Origin: Hydrogenophaga sp.
GTDB taxonomy: Bacteria > Pseudomonadota > Gammaproteobacteria > Burkholderiales > Burkholderiaceae_C
Assembly: GCA_011391495.1 (NCBI GenBank)
Contig: JAABQK010000026.1
Span: forward strand, 1-35,338
Length of the DNA stretch: 35,338 nt
Direction of reading: 5' to 3'
The position numbers and the translations under genes were made by a program. Shown here in pieces: positions 7,206-15,276 of this stretch (position 1 is the stretch's first letter; each line of letters begins with the position of its first letter). A model generated the notes under the pieces. It had not been told where the DNA came from, made no database searches, and saw only the letters and a program-made list of their open reading frames with translations.

Positions 7206-8056
7206 ACATCCTGGTTCCTCATCCCCGTTTCTGGCGGGCCTTGCCCTCGCTCGTGTGGCCGCTGCCCTTGCTTCTGGTGCTCTCCGGCTGTGGCCTGTGG
7301 TCTCCAGTGCCAGACGGGAGCGACGGTGACGGGGACGCTGCGCCCCGCGCGGCCGGCGAAGGCCTGGGCAACAACACACGCTTGCAGCAGGCCGCGGCGC
7401 GGCTGCTGCACACGCCCGCGGCGGTGCCCGCCTGGACACCGTTTCCCGTGCCGGGCAAGACCTTCGTGCCCTTCGAGCCGGTGCAGCACGCCGGGCGCGA
7501 GGCGCTGCGGGTGAGCGCGCGCAGTTCGGTGAGCATCCTGCGCCAGCGCTTCGATCCCGCCCTGCCCGGCGCTCCGCGCCTGTCGTTCGCCTGGAAGACC
7601 GATGCCCTGCCGATCGAGACCGACGAGCCTGACCGCTCTCCGGACGATGCGCCGCTGCGTGTGCTGCTCAGCTTCGACGGCGACCGCAGCCGCCTTTCGG
7701 CGCGCACGCACCGCCTCTCCGAGATGAGCCGCCTGCTCACCGGCGAAGATCTCCCTTACGCCACGCTCATGTACATCTGGAGCCCGTCGCACAGCGCGGG
7801 CACGGTGCTGAACAACGCCCGCACCGACCGCGTCCGCAAGCTGGTGCTGGACTCCGGGCCCGAGCACCTCGGGCAGTGGCGGGAACACGAACGCGATGTG
7901 CGCGCCGATTTCGTGAAGGTCTTTGGCGAAGAGCCGGGGCCGCTGATGTCGGTGGCGCTGATGACCGACACCGACAACACCCAGAGCCGCCTGCAGGCCT
8001 GGTACGGCGGGCTGCGCCTGCTGCCGGCCACACCCGCAGCGGTTCCCGCTCGCTGA
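7202..8056 (+). CDS. DUF3047 family lipoprotein
   Basis: 284 residues. The N-terminus has a hydrophobic stretch ending in a lipobox LVLSGC with Cys30, so the protein is probably lipid-anchored in the periplasm. The rest matches DUF3047: SFAWKTDALP near 136, VLLSFDGDRS, LMYIWSPSHSAGTVLNNART, LVLDSGPEHLGQW and SVALMTDTDNTQSRLQAWYG, a jellyroll-like beta domain of unknown function. The lipobox fixes the start at 7202; an in-frame ATG at 7073 would place the signal sequence internally. The permease gene starts 1 base after the stop, so the two form an operon. A link between the lipoprotein and the permease is inference from spacing. Confidence 0.82.
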   Translation: MNILVPHPRFWRALPSLVWPLPLLLVLSGCGLWSPVPDGSDGDGDAAPRAAGEGLGNNTRLQQAAARLLHTPAAVPAWTPFPVPGKTFVPFEPVQHAGREALRVSARSSVSILRQRFDPALPGAPRLSFAWKTDALPIETDEPDRSPDDAPLRVLLSFDGDRSRLSARTHRLSEMSRLLTGEDLPYATLMYIWSPSHSAGTVLNNARTDRVRKLVLDSGPEHLGQWREHERDVRADFVKVFGEEPGPLMSVALMTDTDNTQSRLQAWYGGLRLLPATPAAVPAR

Positions 8057-8057
8057 A

Positions 8058-9353
8058 ATGCCTGCCATGGACGGTGCCGCCTGGAACACCGTGCTGGCCC
8101 TGGGCCACAGCGCAACCGACTGGGGCATCGTGGCCGTGTTCGTCACGGTTTACCTGGGCATGTTCCTGGGTGGACTGCCGCGTCTGAAACTGGACCGCTC
8201 GGGCGTGGCGCTGCTGGGCGCGATCGCGGTGATCGCGCTCACCGGCATGCCGCTGGAAGACGCCGCCCGCGCGGTGGACCTGCCCACCATCGTGCTGCTG
8301 TTCGCCTTCATGGTGGTGTCGGCGCAGATGCGGCTGGGTGGCTTCTACACCGAGGTGACGCGTCGCGTGGGTGCGCTGCCGCTCTCGCGCCGCGGGCTGC
8401 TGGCAGCGCTGATTGCGGTGGCGGGCGTGCTGTCGGCGGTCTTTTCCAACGACATCGTCTGCCTGGCCATGACGCCGGTGGTGGCGCGCCTGTGCCTGCA
8501 GCGCGGGTTGAACCCGGTGCCGTTCCTGATCGGGCTGGCCTGTGCGGCCAACATCGGCTCGGCCGCCACCCTCATTGGCAACCCGCAGAACATGCTGATT
8601 GGCTCGGTGCTCCAGCTGCACTTTGCTGACTACCTGCGCCAGGCCCTGCCACCGGTGGCGATCGGTCTGGTGCTGCTGTGGGCCTGGCTGGCCTACGGGC
8701 CGGGTGCCCGAGCGGGCGCGCCCGAGCTGGGCCGGCCCCTCGCGGTGGAGGTGGCACTGGAAGACGCACCCGCCTTTGACCGCTGGCAGAGCGCCAAAGG
8801 TCTGGCCGTGGCCACGGCCTTGATGGGCGTCTTCCTGTTCACCGACTGGCCGCGCGATGTGGCAGCTTTGGTGGGTGCGGGCGTTCTGCTGCTCAGCCGG
8901 CGCCTGCATTCGTCCCACGTGATGGGCTTCGTGGACTGGCAGCTCTTGCTGCTGTTCATGGGCCTGTTCGTGTTGAACCATGCGTTCGAGACCACCGGCC
9001 TGGCGGCACAGGCGGTGGCCTGGCTCGCCGGCCATGGTGTGCGTCTGGCCGATCCCGGCCCGCTGCTGGTGGTGGGTGTGGCGCTCTCGAACCTGGTGTC
9101 GAACGTGCCGGCGGTGATGCTGCTGCTGCCGCATCTGGGCGCCGACGCCAGCGAGGCCGGTGTGCTGCTGGCGCTGGTGAGCACCTTTGCGGGCAACCTG
9201 CTGCTGGTGGGGTCGATCGCCAACCTGATCGTGGCCGACCTGGCTGCGAAGCAGGGCATAACGATCGACTGGAGGCGGCACGCCAGCACCGGCATTCCGG
9301 TGACGCTGGGCACGCTGGTCGTGGTGTGGGGCTGGATGGGCTGGCTCGCCTAG
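8058..9353 (+). CDS. SLC13/ArsB-type (ion transporter superfamily) permease
   Basis: 431 residues and about 11 membrane segments. The family markers are the paired half-helix motifs: SNDIVCLAMTPVV near 132, ANIGSAATLIGNPQN near 163 and SNLVSNVPAVMLLLP near 349. These belong to the ArsB/NhaD/SLC13 superfamily of anion transporters or sodium antiporters, closest to the YbiR type. The substrate cannot be read from sequence; no arsenic genes are nearby. It starts 1 base after the DUF3047 stop; a second ATG three codons later is possible. It converges on the DUF6279 gene with 4 bases between the stops and no visible terminator. Confidence 0.88.
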   Translation: MPAMDGAAWNTVLALGHSATDWGIVAVFVTVYLGMFLGGLPRLKLDRSGVALLGAIAVIALTGMPLEDAARAVDLPTIVLLFAFMVVSAQMRLGGFYTEVTRRVGALPLSRRGLLAALIAVAGVLSAVFSNDIVCLAMTPVVARLCLQRGLNPVPFLIGLACAANIGSAATLIGNPQNMLIGSVLQLHFADYLRQALPPVAIGLVLLWAWLAYGPGARAGAPELGRPLAVEVALEDAPAFDRWQSAKGLAVATALMGVFLFTDWPRDVAALVGAGVLLLSRRLHSSHVMGFVDWQLLLLFMGLFVLNHAFETTGLAAQAVAWLAGHGVRLADPGPLLVVGVALSNLVSNVPAVMLLLPHLGADASEAGVLLALVSTFAGNLLLVGSIANLIVADLAAKQGITIDWRRHASTGIPVTLGTLVVVWGWMGWLA

Positions 9354-9357
9354 GTCA

Positions 9358-10254
9358 TCAGTCCTGGCGTGCGAGCGCGCGCAGGTCGTCCGCATAGCCC
9401 TGGAGCACCTGCGCGGCGTGTTCGCGCTGGCTGGGGCTGGTGCTGTTGTGCAGGGCGGCGAACTGGGCGCAGCCGTGGCGCACCAGGGCCTCGGTGTGGT
9501 CGGCGTAGCCCGGTGTCGGCGATTTCAGCAAACGCTGCACATAGGCACGCGCAGCCTCAACCGCAGCGGCAGGCACCGGGCGCGATCCGTTGTCGGCCCA
9601 GGCGCTGCCCTGCGTGGCCTGCAGCAGGCGGATGGTTTGCAGCAGGGCGGCCTGGCGGCGCTGTCGTTCGGCCTGGCTGCGTTGGGGGTCGAACGGGGAC
9701 TGTTGCAGGCCGGTCTGGATCAGCCGGCGCTGGCTGTCGGTGAGCGTGCCGTACAGGGTTTCATAACGGTCGATCGCTTTGTCCAGACGGTTCTCCAGGC
9801 GTTGCTCGGCGCTGCCACGCAGGAACTCTTTTTCAAAGCCCTGGTTGCCTTTCTCCTGGTGCCTTGCCAGGTGCTGCAGCTGCTCGGGCGAGAGCTGCAG
9901 CGCCAGCCGGGCCAGCGGTTCCACGCCGCGCTCACCGGCGCGCAGGTAGGCCGCGCGCAGCGCGTCGAACTGCTGGCAGACCTGGTCGGCCGTGATGTCC
10001 TGTGCGGCCAGAGCCTGCCATTGCACGAGGCGGCTGGCGTAGACGGGCAGTTCCTGCCGGCGGTGCCAGTCAAAGAAACGGTCGATGTCCTGCCGCAACT
10101 GGACCGACTGGCCATCGTTGAGGTCTGCGTAGCCGTCGATCCACCAGTAGGCCAGGCTGGGTGCCTGGTTGTAGGCCACCCGGGCCGCGCTGCAGGCCAC
10201 CAGTGCCAGCAGCACGCCGGCGAACAACAGGGTGCGGGCGATAATCCGCCGCAT
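9358..10254 (-). CDS. DUF6279 family lipoprotein
   Basis: 298 residues. The signal sequence MRRIIARTLLFAGVLLALVA is followed by Cys21 in a lipobox (LVACS), so the protein is a predicted lipoprotein. The mature part starts with YNQAPSLAYWWIDGYADLND, the recognisable opening of the DUF6279 family, and is otherwise an Arg/Gln-rich helical domain (LRQDIDRFFDWHRRQELP, then QLSPEQLQHLARHQE). Function is unknown. The start at 10254 puts the lipobox at the usual distance; an ATG at 10272 would add six residues. It diverges from glmU, leaving 40 bases. Confidence 0.82.
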   Translation of the reverse strand: MRRIIARTLLFAGVLLALVACSAARVAYNQAPSLAYWWIDGYADLNDGQSVQLRQDIDRFFDWHRRQELPVYASRLVQWQALAAQDITADQVCQQFDALRAAYLRAGERGVEPLARLALQLSPEQLQHLARHQEKGNQGFEKEFLRGSAEQRLENRLDKAIDRYETLYGTLTDSQRRLIQTGLQQSPFDPQRSQAERQRRQAALLQTIRLLQATQGSAWADNGSRPVPAAAVEAARAYVQRLLKSPTPGYADHTEALVRHGCAQFAALHNSTSPSQREHAAQVLQGYADDLRALARQD

Positions 10255-10294
10255 ATTCAAACGTGGGCACATGGCGGCCCCAGGAGAGGTGTTC

Positions 10295-11695
10295 ATGTCG
10301 TTCCCTGTGGATGTGGTGGTGATGGCGGCGGGCAAAGGCACGCGCATGAAAAGCCAGCGGCCCAAAGTGTTGCACCGTTTGGGCGGGCGCGCCCTGGCGC
10401 AGCATGTGATCGACACCGCGGCCGGGTTATCGGCGCGCTCGGTGGTGGTGATCACCGGCCACGGCGCCGAGCAGGTGGAGGCGGGGCTGCAGGCGCCCGC
10501 TGCCGCCGCCACGCAGCTGAAGTACGTGCGCCAGGAACCGCAGCTGGGCACCGGCCACGCGGTGCAGCAGGCCGCGCCGGTGCTGGCGGACGACGGCGTG
10601 ACCCTGGTGCTGTCGGGCGACGTGCCGCTGACGCGGCCCGAGACGCTGCAAGCCCTGCTGGCACTCTGCGCGGGCGAACACCTGGCGCTGCTGACCCTGG
10701 ACATGCCCGATCCGACGGGTTACGGCCGCATCGTGCGTGGCGCGGATGGCTCGGTGCAGGCGATCGTGGAGCAGAAGGACGCGAGCGAGGCGCAGCGAGC
10801 CATCACCGAGATCTACAGCGGCATCATGGCCGTGCCCACGCGCCTGCTGCGCGGCTGGCTGGCGCGGCTGGACAACCAGAATGCCCAGCGCGAGTACTAC
10901 CTGACCGACGTGGTGAAGTTCGCCGTGGCCGACGGCCTAAGCGTGCAGGCGCACCGCATCGCCGATGCGGTGCAGGTGGCCGGCGTGAACAGCCCGTTGC
11001 AGCTCGCCGAGCTCGAGCGTGCCTACCAGAAGCGCGTGGCCGAGATGCTGATGGTGCAGGGTGTGCGCCTGGCCGACCCGGCGCGGCTGGACGTGCGTGG
11101 TGAGCTGCTGTGCGGGCAGGATGTGGAGATCGACGTCAACTGTGTCTTCGAGGGCCGCGTGGTGCTGGGGGTCGGTGTGCGCATCGGCGCGAACTGCGTG
11201 ATCGCCAACGCCGTGATCGATGCGGGCGCCGTGATCCACCCGTTCACCCACATCGACGGCGAGAAGCTGGGCGTGAGCGTGGGACGCGGCGCGCTGGTGG
11301 GGCCGTTCGCGCGCCTGCGCCCGGGTGCCGTGCTGGGCGACGAGGTGCACATCGGCAACTTCGTGGAAGTGAAGAATTCCACCCTGGCCGCCGGCGCCAA
11401 GGCCAACCACCTGGCGTACCTGGGCGACGCCACGGTGGGTGAACGGGTGAACTTCGGCGCTGGCAGCATCACGGCCAACTACGACGGAGCGAACAAGCAC
11501 CGCACCGTGATCGAGGCCGATGTGCACGTGGGCAGCAACTGTGTGCTGGTGGCGCCGGTCACCCTTGGTGCGGGCGGCACCATCGGCGGGGGTTCGACCA
11601 TCACCAAGAGCACGCCGCCCGGCGCGCTGTCGGTGGCGCGTGGCAAGCAGATCAGCGTGGCCGACTGGCAGCGGCCGGTGAAGCACAAGCGCTGA
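10295..11695 (+). CDS. glmU: Bifunctional GlcNAc-1-phosphate uridylyltransferase / GlcN-1-P acetyltransferase
   Basis: 466 residues (E. coli 456). It makes UDP-GlcNAc, the precursor of peptidoglycan and LPS, in the last two steps after GlmS and GlmM. The N-terminal pyrophosphorylase domain has VMAAGKGTRMKSQRPKVLH (10-27), the LGTGHA motif and GDVPL. From about 260 a left-handed beta-helix of hexapeptide repeats carries the acetyltransferase, including the catalytic His in ANHLAYLGDATVG and NYDGANKHRT. AGGAG at 10282-10286 lies 8 bases before the ATG at 10295. GATAAT at 10240-10245, within the 5' end of the divergent gene, could be its -10. glmS lies 1.5 kb downstream. Confidence 0.97.
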   Translation: MSFPVDVVVMAAGKGTRMKSQRPKVLHRLGGRALAQHVIDTAAGLSARSVVVITGHGAEQVEAGLQAPAAAATQLKYVRQEPQLGTGHAVQQAAPVLADDGVTLVLSGDVPLTRPETLQALLALCAGEHLALLTLDMPDPTGYGRIVRGADGSVQAIVEQKDASEAQRAITEIYSGIMAVPTRLLRGWLARLDNQNAQREYYLTDVVKFAVADGLSVQAHRIADAVQVAGVNSPLQLAELERAYQKRVAEMLMVQGVRLADPARLDVRGELLCGQDVEIDVNCVFEGRVVLGVGVRIGANCVIANAVIDAGAVIHPFTHIDGEKLGVSVGRGALVGPFARLRPGAVLGDEVHIGNFVEVKNSTLAAGAKANHLAYLGDATVGERVNFGAGSITANYDGANKHRTVIEADVHVGSNCVLVAPVTLGAGGTIGGGSTITKSTPPGALSVARGKQISVADWQRPVKHKR

Positions 11696-11696
11696 A

Positions 11697-11722
11697 ACCG
11701 GCCTCCAGGCAGGCCAGCCGGT
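11697..11722. terminator. Hairpin between the convergent glmU and DUF2726 genes
   Basis: ACCGGC at 11697-11702 pairs with GCCGGT at 11717-11722 just after the glmU stop and 10 bases from the convergent DUF2726 stop. An inner GGCCT/AGGCC pairing is an alternative. There is no T run, so it may be a weak bidirectional terminator or only an RNA-end structure. Confidence 0.3.
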
Positions 11723-11731
11723 GGTGGCGCT

Positions 11732-12463
11732 TCAGCCGCCGCGCACGTCCATGGAACTGCCATTGAACCCGCTGTGGCCCGACAGTCTGCGGTCTGGGCC
11801 TGCCGGGCGCCTGGCCGATCCGCCCGCCTGGTCCAGTTCCATCAGGCCGCTCAGGCCCATCACTTCGGAGTCCCGGAAGGCCGTGGTGGCGTGGAGCTGG
11901 TCGAACTCCGAAAACTGGGATTCCAGCTGCTGCCGCACGCTCTCCGGCTCCACTTCCTTGGGTTTGGGTTGGGGCAAGGACGCCAGGTTGAGCTGCTTGC
12001 GAAACTCGTCGGGCGACGGCATGCGGTGCAGACCGTTTTTCAGGTACACGAAACGCACACCAGCAGTCTTGAGGATGCGGTTCTTCAGCTTGGCCTGGTG
12101 CGCCTTGGCCTTGGCGTTGCTCAGGTGGTGTTGCTCGATGTCGAAGGCGAAGGCAGGGCGACCGTCCTCACCGCAGACCACGAAATCCACTTTCTGCTTG
12201 CGCAGCCGCTCCTCGGCCCGCTGGCGGTGGGCCGCACGCCGGATGGACAGCATGTCCTTGAGCATCATGTTGGGCAGGACCACCTGGCCGGGGAAGCTGT
12301 CGTGCAGGTAGTCCAGCATCTGGACCTGCTCAACGGTCAGGACCCGCTCCGGGATGTAGCGGTCATCGCGGCCCGAAGAGCGGCTCGCGTTCCAGCGCCA
12401 GGCCCACACAACCAGTGCAACGAGCGCCAGGGCCAGCGCGACAGCAATCCACAAGGGCGACAT
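11732..12463 (-). CDS. DUF2726 domain membrane-anchored protein
   Basis: 243 residues. One membrane helix at the N-terminus (SPLWIAVALALALVALVVWAW) is followed by a DUF2726 domain at about 40-155: RVLTVEQVQMLDYL, VDFVVCGEDGRPAFAFDIE and KLKNRILKTAGVRFVYLK. The domain resembles restriction-endonuclease-like (PD-(D/E)XK) folds, with a VDFVV strand, a DIE acidic motif and a downstream Lys. Whether it cuts nucleic acid is unknown. The C-terminal 80 residues look disordered. AGGAGG 6 bases before the ATG makes this start firm. It lies downstream of the Lrp/AsnC gene on the same strand, with its own candidate promoter region. Confidence 0.82.
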   Translation of the reverse strand: MSPLWIAVALALALVALVVWAWRWNASRSSGRDDRYIPERVLTVEQVQMLDYLHDSFPGQVVLPNMMLKDMLSIRRAAHRQRAEERLRKQKVDFVVCGEDGRPAFAFDIEQHHLSNAKAKAHQAKLKNRILKTAGVRFVYLKNGLHRMPSPDEFRKQLNLASLPQPKPKEVEPESVRQQLESQFSEFDQLHATTAFRDSEVMGLSGLMELDQAGGSARRPAGPDRRLSGHSGFNGSSMDVRGG

Positions 12464-12503
12464 GGAACCTCCTTCAGCCTGCGTTAAGTTTTTTCCGTAC
12501 GGC

Positions 12504-12526
12504 ATTCTAGGGAGGGTGTTACACCC
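12504..12526 (-). promoter_or_regulatory. Candidate promoter with perfect 13-bp dyad before DUF2726
   Basis: On the minus strand TAGAAT (12509-12504) could be a -10. Just upstream lies the perfect palindrome GGGTGT-T-ACACCC (12514-12526), which falls in the spacer toward a poor -35 (TGCGCC). An operator in a spacer suits repression, or activation by a MerR-like twist. No regulator can be named. Confidence 0.35.
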
Positions 12527-12616
12527 GGCGCAGATCATCAACACACTGTTACTGTTCCAGGCCGCTTTCCTGTGTGATTTGTATCGAAATCATCGTCTAT
12601 CGGCTGCCTTCGCCGC

Positions 12617-13114
12617 TCAATCCACCGCTGGCAGGTCCAGTGGCAGCCGGGGGTCGAATTTCGCGCGCTTGACGCTGAAAAAGGCCTTGGTGTTGCGCAC
12701 GTTGGCGTCGCTGGTGAAGAGGCGCTGCGTCAGCGCCAGGAAGGCCGGCATGTGGGCGCAGTGCACGACCAGCACGAAATCGGGTCCCGGACTCACCCGG
12801 TAACACTGCTGCACCGCCGGCTCGGGCAGCACGCGCGCTTCAAACGCGTCGAGCTGTTCAGCCCCCTGCCGCTCCAGGGTGATCTCGACCAGCGCCGTCA
12901 GGCCGTGGCCGAGCATCGGGGCGAGGCGGTCGGGGCTGAGCAGTGCCACCTCGCGTTCGATGACGCCCAGCTGGCGCAGCCGTCTGATGCGCCGCAGGCT
13001 TGTGGGAGGCGAGAGGTGGGCCCGTTCTGCCAGGTCCTGGTTGCTGCGCGACGCATCGGTTTGCAGCAGGTCGAGCAGGCGCAGGTCGGCATCATCGATA
13101 TTGATGGATTCCAT
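12617..13114 (-). CDS. Lrp/AsnC-family transcriptional regulator
   Basis: 165 residues. The N-terminal helix-turn-helix is at about 5-50: LRLLDLLQTDASRSNQDLAE and HLSPPTSLRRIRRLRQLGVI. The C-terminal RAM ligand domain follows: LVEITLERQG, VLPEPAVQQCYRVSPGPDFVLVVH and FTSDANVRNTKAFFSVKRAKFD, the last typical of the family C-terminus. It diverges from glmS across a visibly AT-rich 136-base gap, and glmU lies on its other side, so control of UDP-GlcNAc synthesis is a reasonable inference. The start codon lies inside the palindrome TCCATATGGA (13110-13119), a possible autoregulatory site. The effector is unknown. Confidence 0.92.
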   Translation of the reverse strand: MESINIDDADLRLLDLLQTDASRSNQDLAERAHLSPPTSLRRIRRLRQLGVIEREVALLSPDRLAPMLGHGLTALVEITLERQGAEQLDAFEARVLPEPAVQQCYRVSPGPDFVLVVHCAHMPAFLALTQRLFTSDANVRNTKAFFSVKRAKFDPRLPLDLPAVD

Positions 13115-13250
13115 ATGGATGCTGATTTTGAAGTAAATGAATTTTGCTTTGAGATATGGAAACTATCAGTATGTGAATGGTGATATTTTGACGATTAATT
13201 TCATGCTTCCCTGTTTAGGATCCGAAGAATCTGGTTTCAAGGAGCACAAC
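13115..13250. promoter_or_regulatory. AT-rich intergenic promoter region, Lrp/AsnC gene and glmS
   Basis: 136 bases, strikingly AT-rich against its GC-rich neighbours. TTGACG at 13188-13193 could be a -35 for glmS; a clear -10 does not follow at standard spacing. GATA at 13153-13156 and TATC at 13164-13167 form a short dyad. AAGGAG at 13239-13244 is the glmS ribosome site. AT-rich spacers of this kind fit Lrp-type binding. Confidence 0.4.
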
Positions 13251-15107
13251 ATGTGTGGCATCGTGGCAGGGGTTTCGGGGCGCGACATCGTGCCGGTACT
13301 GGTGCAGGGTCTGCAGCGGCTGGAGTACCGGGGCTACGATTCCTGCGGCGTGGCGGTGCACTCGGGTGGCTTGACCCGCGCGCGCAGCACGGCCCGGGTG
13401 GCCGAGCTGGCCAAGGAAGTGCAGACCGAACACATCGGCAGCGGCACGGGCATTGCCCACACCCGCTGGGCCACGCACGGCGCGCCGGCAGTGCACAACG
13501 CCCACCCGCACTTCAGCCACGGGCCGGGCGCCTTGGCCGGCGCGCCGGGTCGGGTCGCCCTGGTGCACAACGGCATCATTGAAAACCACGACGAGTTGCG
13601 CGCTGCCCTGCAGGCCAAGGGCTATGTGTTCGAGAGCCAGACCGACACCGAAGTGATCGCCCATCTGATCGATTCGCTGTACGACGGCGATGTGTTTGCC
13701 GCCCTGCAGGCGGCCGTGGCGCAGCTGCACGGCGCCTACGCGCTGGCCGTGTTCCACAAGGACGAGCCGCATCGGGTGGTGGGAGCGCGTGCCGGCTCGC
13801 CACTGGTCCTGGGTGTGGGCGACGGAGGCAAAGAGCACTTCCTGGCCAGCGATGCCATGGCGCTCGCCGGCGTGACCGATCAGATCGTTTACCTGGAAGA
13901 AGGTGACCTGGTGGATCTGCAGCTGGGCCGCTACTGGGTGACCGACGGTCAGGGGCGGGCGTTTGACGCCACCCGGCGCCCGGTGAAAACCGTGCAGGCG
14001 CACAGCGGCGCCGCCGAACTCGGTCCCTACCGCCACTACATGCAGAAGGAGATCTTCGAGCAGCCGCGCGCCATCGGCGACACGCTGGAGGGTGTGGAAG
14101 CGATCACACCCGAACTGTTCGGCGACGGCGCCTACCGCATCTTCAAGGACATCGACAACGTGCTGATCCTGGCCTGTGGCACCAGCTATTACAGCGGCTG
14201 CGCCGCCAAGTACTGGCTGGAGGAGATCGCGCAGATCCCGACCCAGGTGGAAGTGGCCAGCGAATACCGCTACCGCACGAGCGTGCCCAACCCGCGCACC
14301 CTGGTGGTCACCATCACGCAGAGCGGGGAGACCGCCGATACGCTGGCGGCGTTGCGTCACGCACAGGGCCTGGGCATGAGGCACACGCTGACCATCTGCA
14401 ACGTGGCCACCAGCGCGATGGTGCGTGAGTGCGAGCTCGCCTACATCACCCGCGCGGGGGTCGAAATCGGCGTGGCCTCCACCAAGGCGTTCACCACCCA
14501 GCTCGCCGGCCTGTTCCTGCTGACGCTGGCGCTGGCACAGGTGCGTGGTCGATTGAGCGAAGCGCAGGAAGCCGATCACCTGAAAGCCATGCGCCACCTG
14601 CCCGTGGCCCTGCAGGCCGTGCTGGCGCTGGAGCCGCAGGTGATCAGCTGGTCGGAAGACTTCGCGCGCATGGACAACGCGCTGTTCCTGGGCCGCGGCC
14701 TGCACTACCCGATTGCGCTGGAAGGTGCCTTGAAGCTGAAGGAAATCAGCTACATCCACGCCGAGGCCTACCCCGCCGGCGAACTCAAGCACGGTCCGCT
14801 GGCCCTGGTGACCAGTGCCATGCCGGTGGTGACGGTGGCGCCCAACGACACGCTGCTGGAAAAGCTCAAGAGCAATATGCAGGAGGTGCGTGCGCGCGGC
14901 GGCGTGCTCTATGTGCTGGCCGATGCCGACACCCGCATCCAGAGCGCCGAGGGCATCCACGTCATCCGCATGCCCGAACACTACGGCGCGCTGTCCCCCA
15001 TCCTGCACGTGGTGCCCCTGCAATTGCTGGCGTATCACACGGCGCTGGCCAAAGGGACCGACGTCGACAAGCCGCGCAATCTGGCCAAGAGTGTCACGGT
15101 CGAATGA
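13251..15107 (+). CDS. glmS: Glutamine-fructose-6-phosphate aminotransferase (isomerizing)
   Basis: 618 residues (E. coli 609). It converts fructose-6-P and glutamine to glucosamine-6-P, the first committed step toward UDP-GlcNAc. The N-terminal glutaminase domain starts MCGIVAG, with Cys2 as the nucleophile after Met removal, followed by [11 protein letters not shown] and [13 protein letters not shown]. Two SIS domains follow: [19 protein letters not shown] and STKAFTTQ in the first, then [28 protein letters not shown] in the second. The end is KSVTVE. The start is set by the need for Cys2 and AAGGAG 6 bases upstream. Only glmM of the pathway is missing from the window. Confidence 0.97.
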   Translation: MCGIVAGVSGRDIVPVLVQGLQRLEYRGYDSCGVAVHSGGLTRARSTARVAELAKEVQTEHIGSGTGIAHTRWATHGAPAVHNAHPHFSHGPGALAGAPGRVALVHNGIIENHDELRAALQAKGYVFESQTDTEVIAHLIDSLYDGDVFAALQAAVAQLHGAYALAVFHKDEPHRVVGARAGSPLVLGVGDGGKEHFLASDAMALAGVTDQIVYLEEGDLVDLQLGRYWVTDGQGRAFDATRRPVKTVQAHSGAAELGPYRHYMQKEIFEQPRAIGDTLEGVEAITPELFGDGAYRIFKDIDNVLILACGTSYYSGCAAKYWLEEIAQIPTQVEVASEYRYRTSVPNPRTLVVTITQSGETADTLAALRHAQGLGMRHTLTICNVATSAMVRECELAYITRAGVEIGVASTKAFTTQLAGLFLLTLALAQVRGRLSEAQEADHLKAMRHLPVALQAVLALEPQVISWSEDFARMDNALFLGRGLHYPIALEGALKLKEISYIHAEAYPAGELKHGPLALVTSAMPVVTVAPNDTLLEKLKSNMQEVRARGGVLYVLADADTRIQSAEGIHVIRMPEHYGALSPILHVVPLQLLAYHTALAKGTDVDKPRNLAKSVTVE

Positions 15108-15228
15108 AGCGGGCGGGGGATCGAACATCCTGAACGATTCCGTTCCCACCAACAGGACGGCATGCAGGTGGTCGGGGATTTGAAGCCCGGGTCCGGGGCG
15201 CAGCTGTCTGTCGTCGCCACCCGATGCG

Positions 15229-15265
15229 CCAGGCTCCTGCGCCGTTGGCGTCAACAGGCGCCTGG
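15229..15265. terminator. Imperfect inverted repeat between glmS and the hybrid kinase gene
   Basis: CCAGGCTCCTG at 15229-15239 faces CAGGCGCCTGG at 15255-15265, pairing 10 of 11 positions. It lies between the convergent glmS and kinase genes. With no T run, it may be a weak terminator. Nothing else is recognisable in 15108-15276. Confidence 0.3.
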
Positions 15266-15276
15266 AAAGGCTTTGC

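Noticed and set aside
7767..9395. 542-codon minus-strand ORF opposite the SLC13-type permease
   Set aside because: A shadow of the permease gene, very rich in His, Gln and Arg, with no recognisable motif.
13215..15254. 679-codon minus-strand ORF opposite glmS
   Set aside because: It is antisense to an unambiguous glmS. Its protein is His/Gln/Arg/Gly-rich without domains, as expected for the antisense frame of a GC-rich gene.
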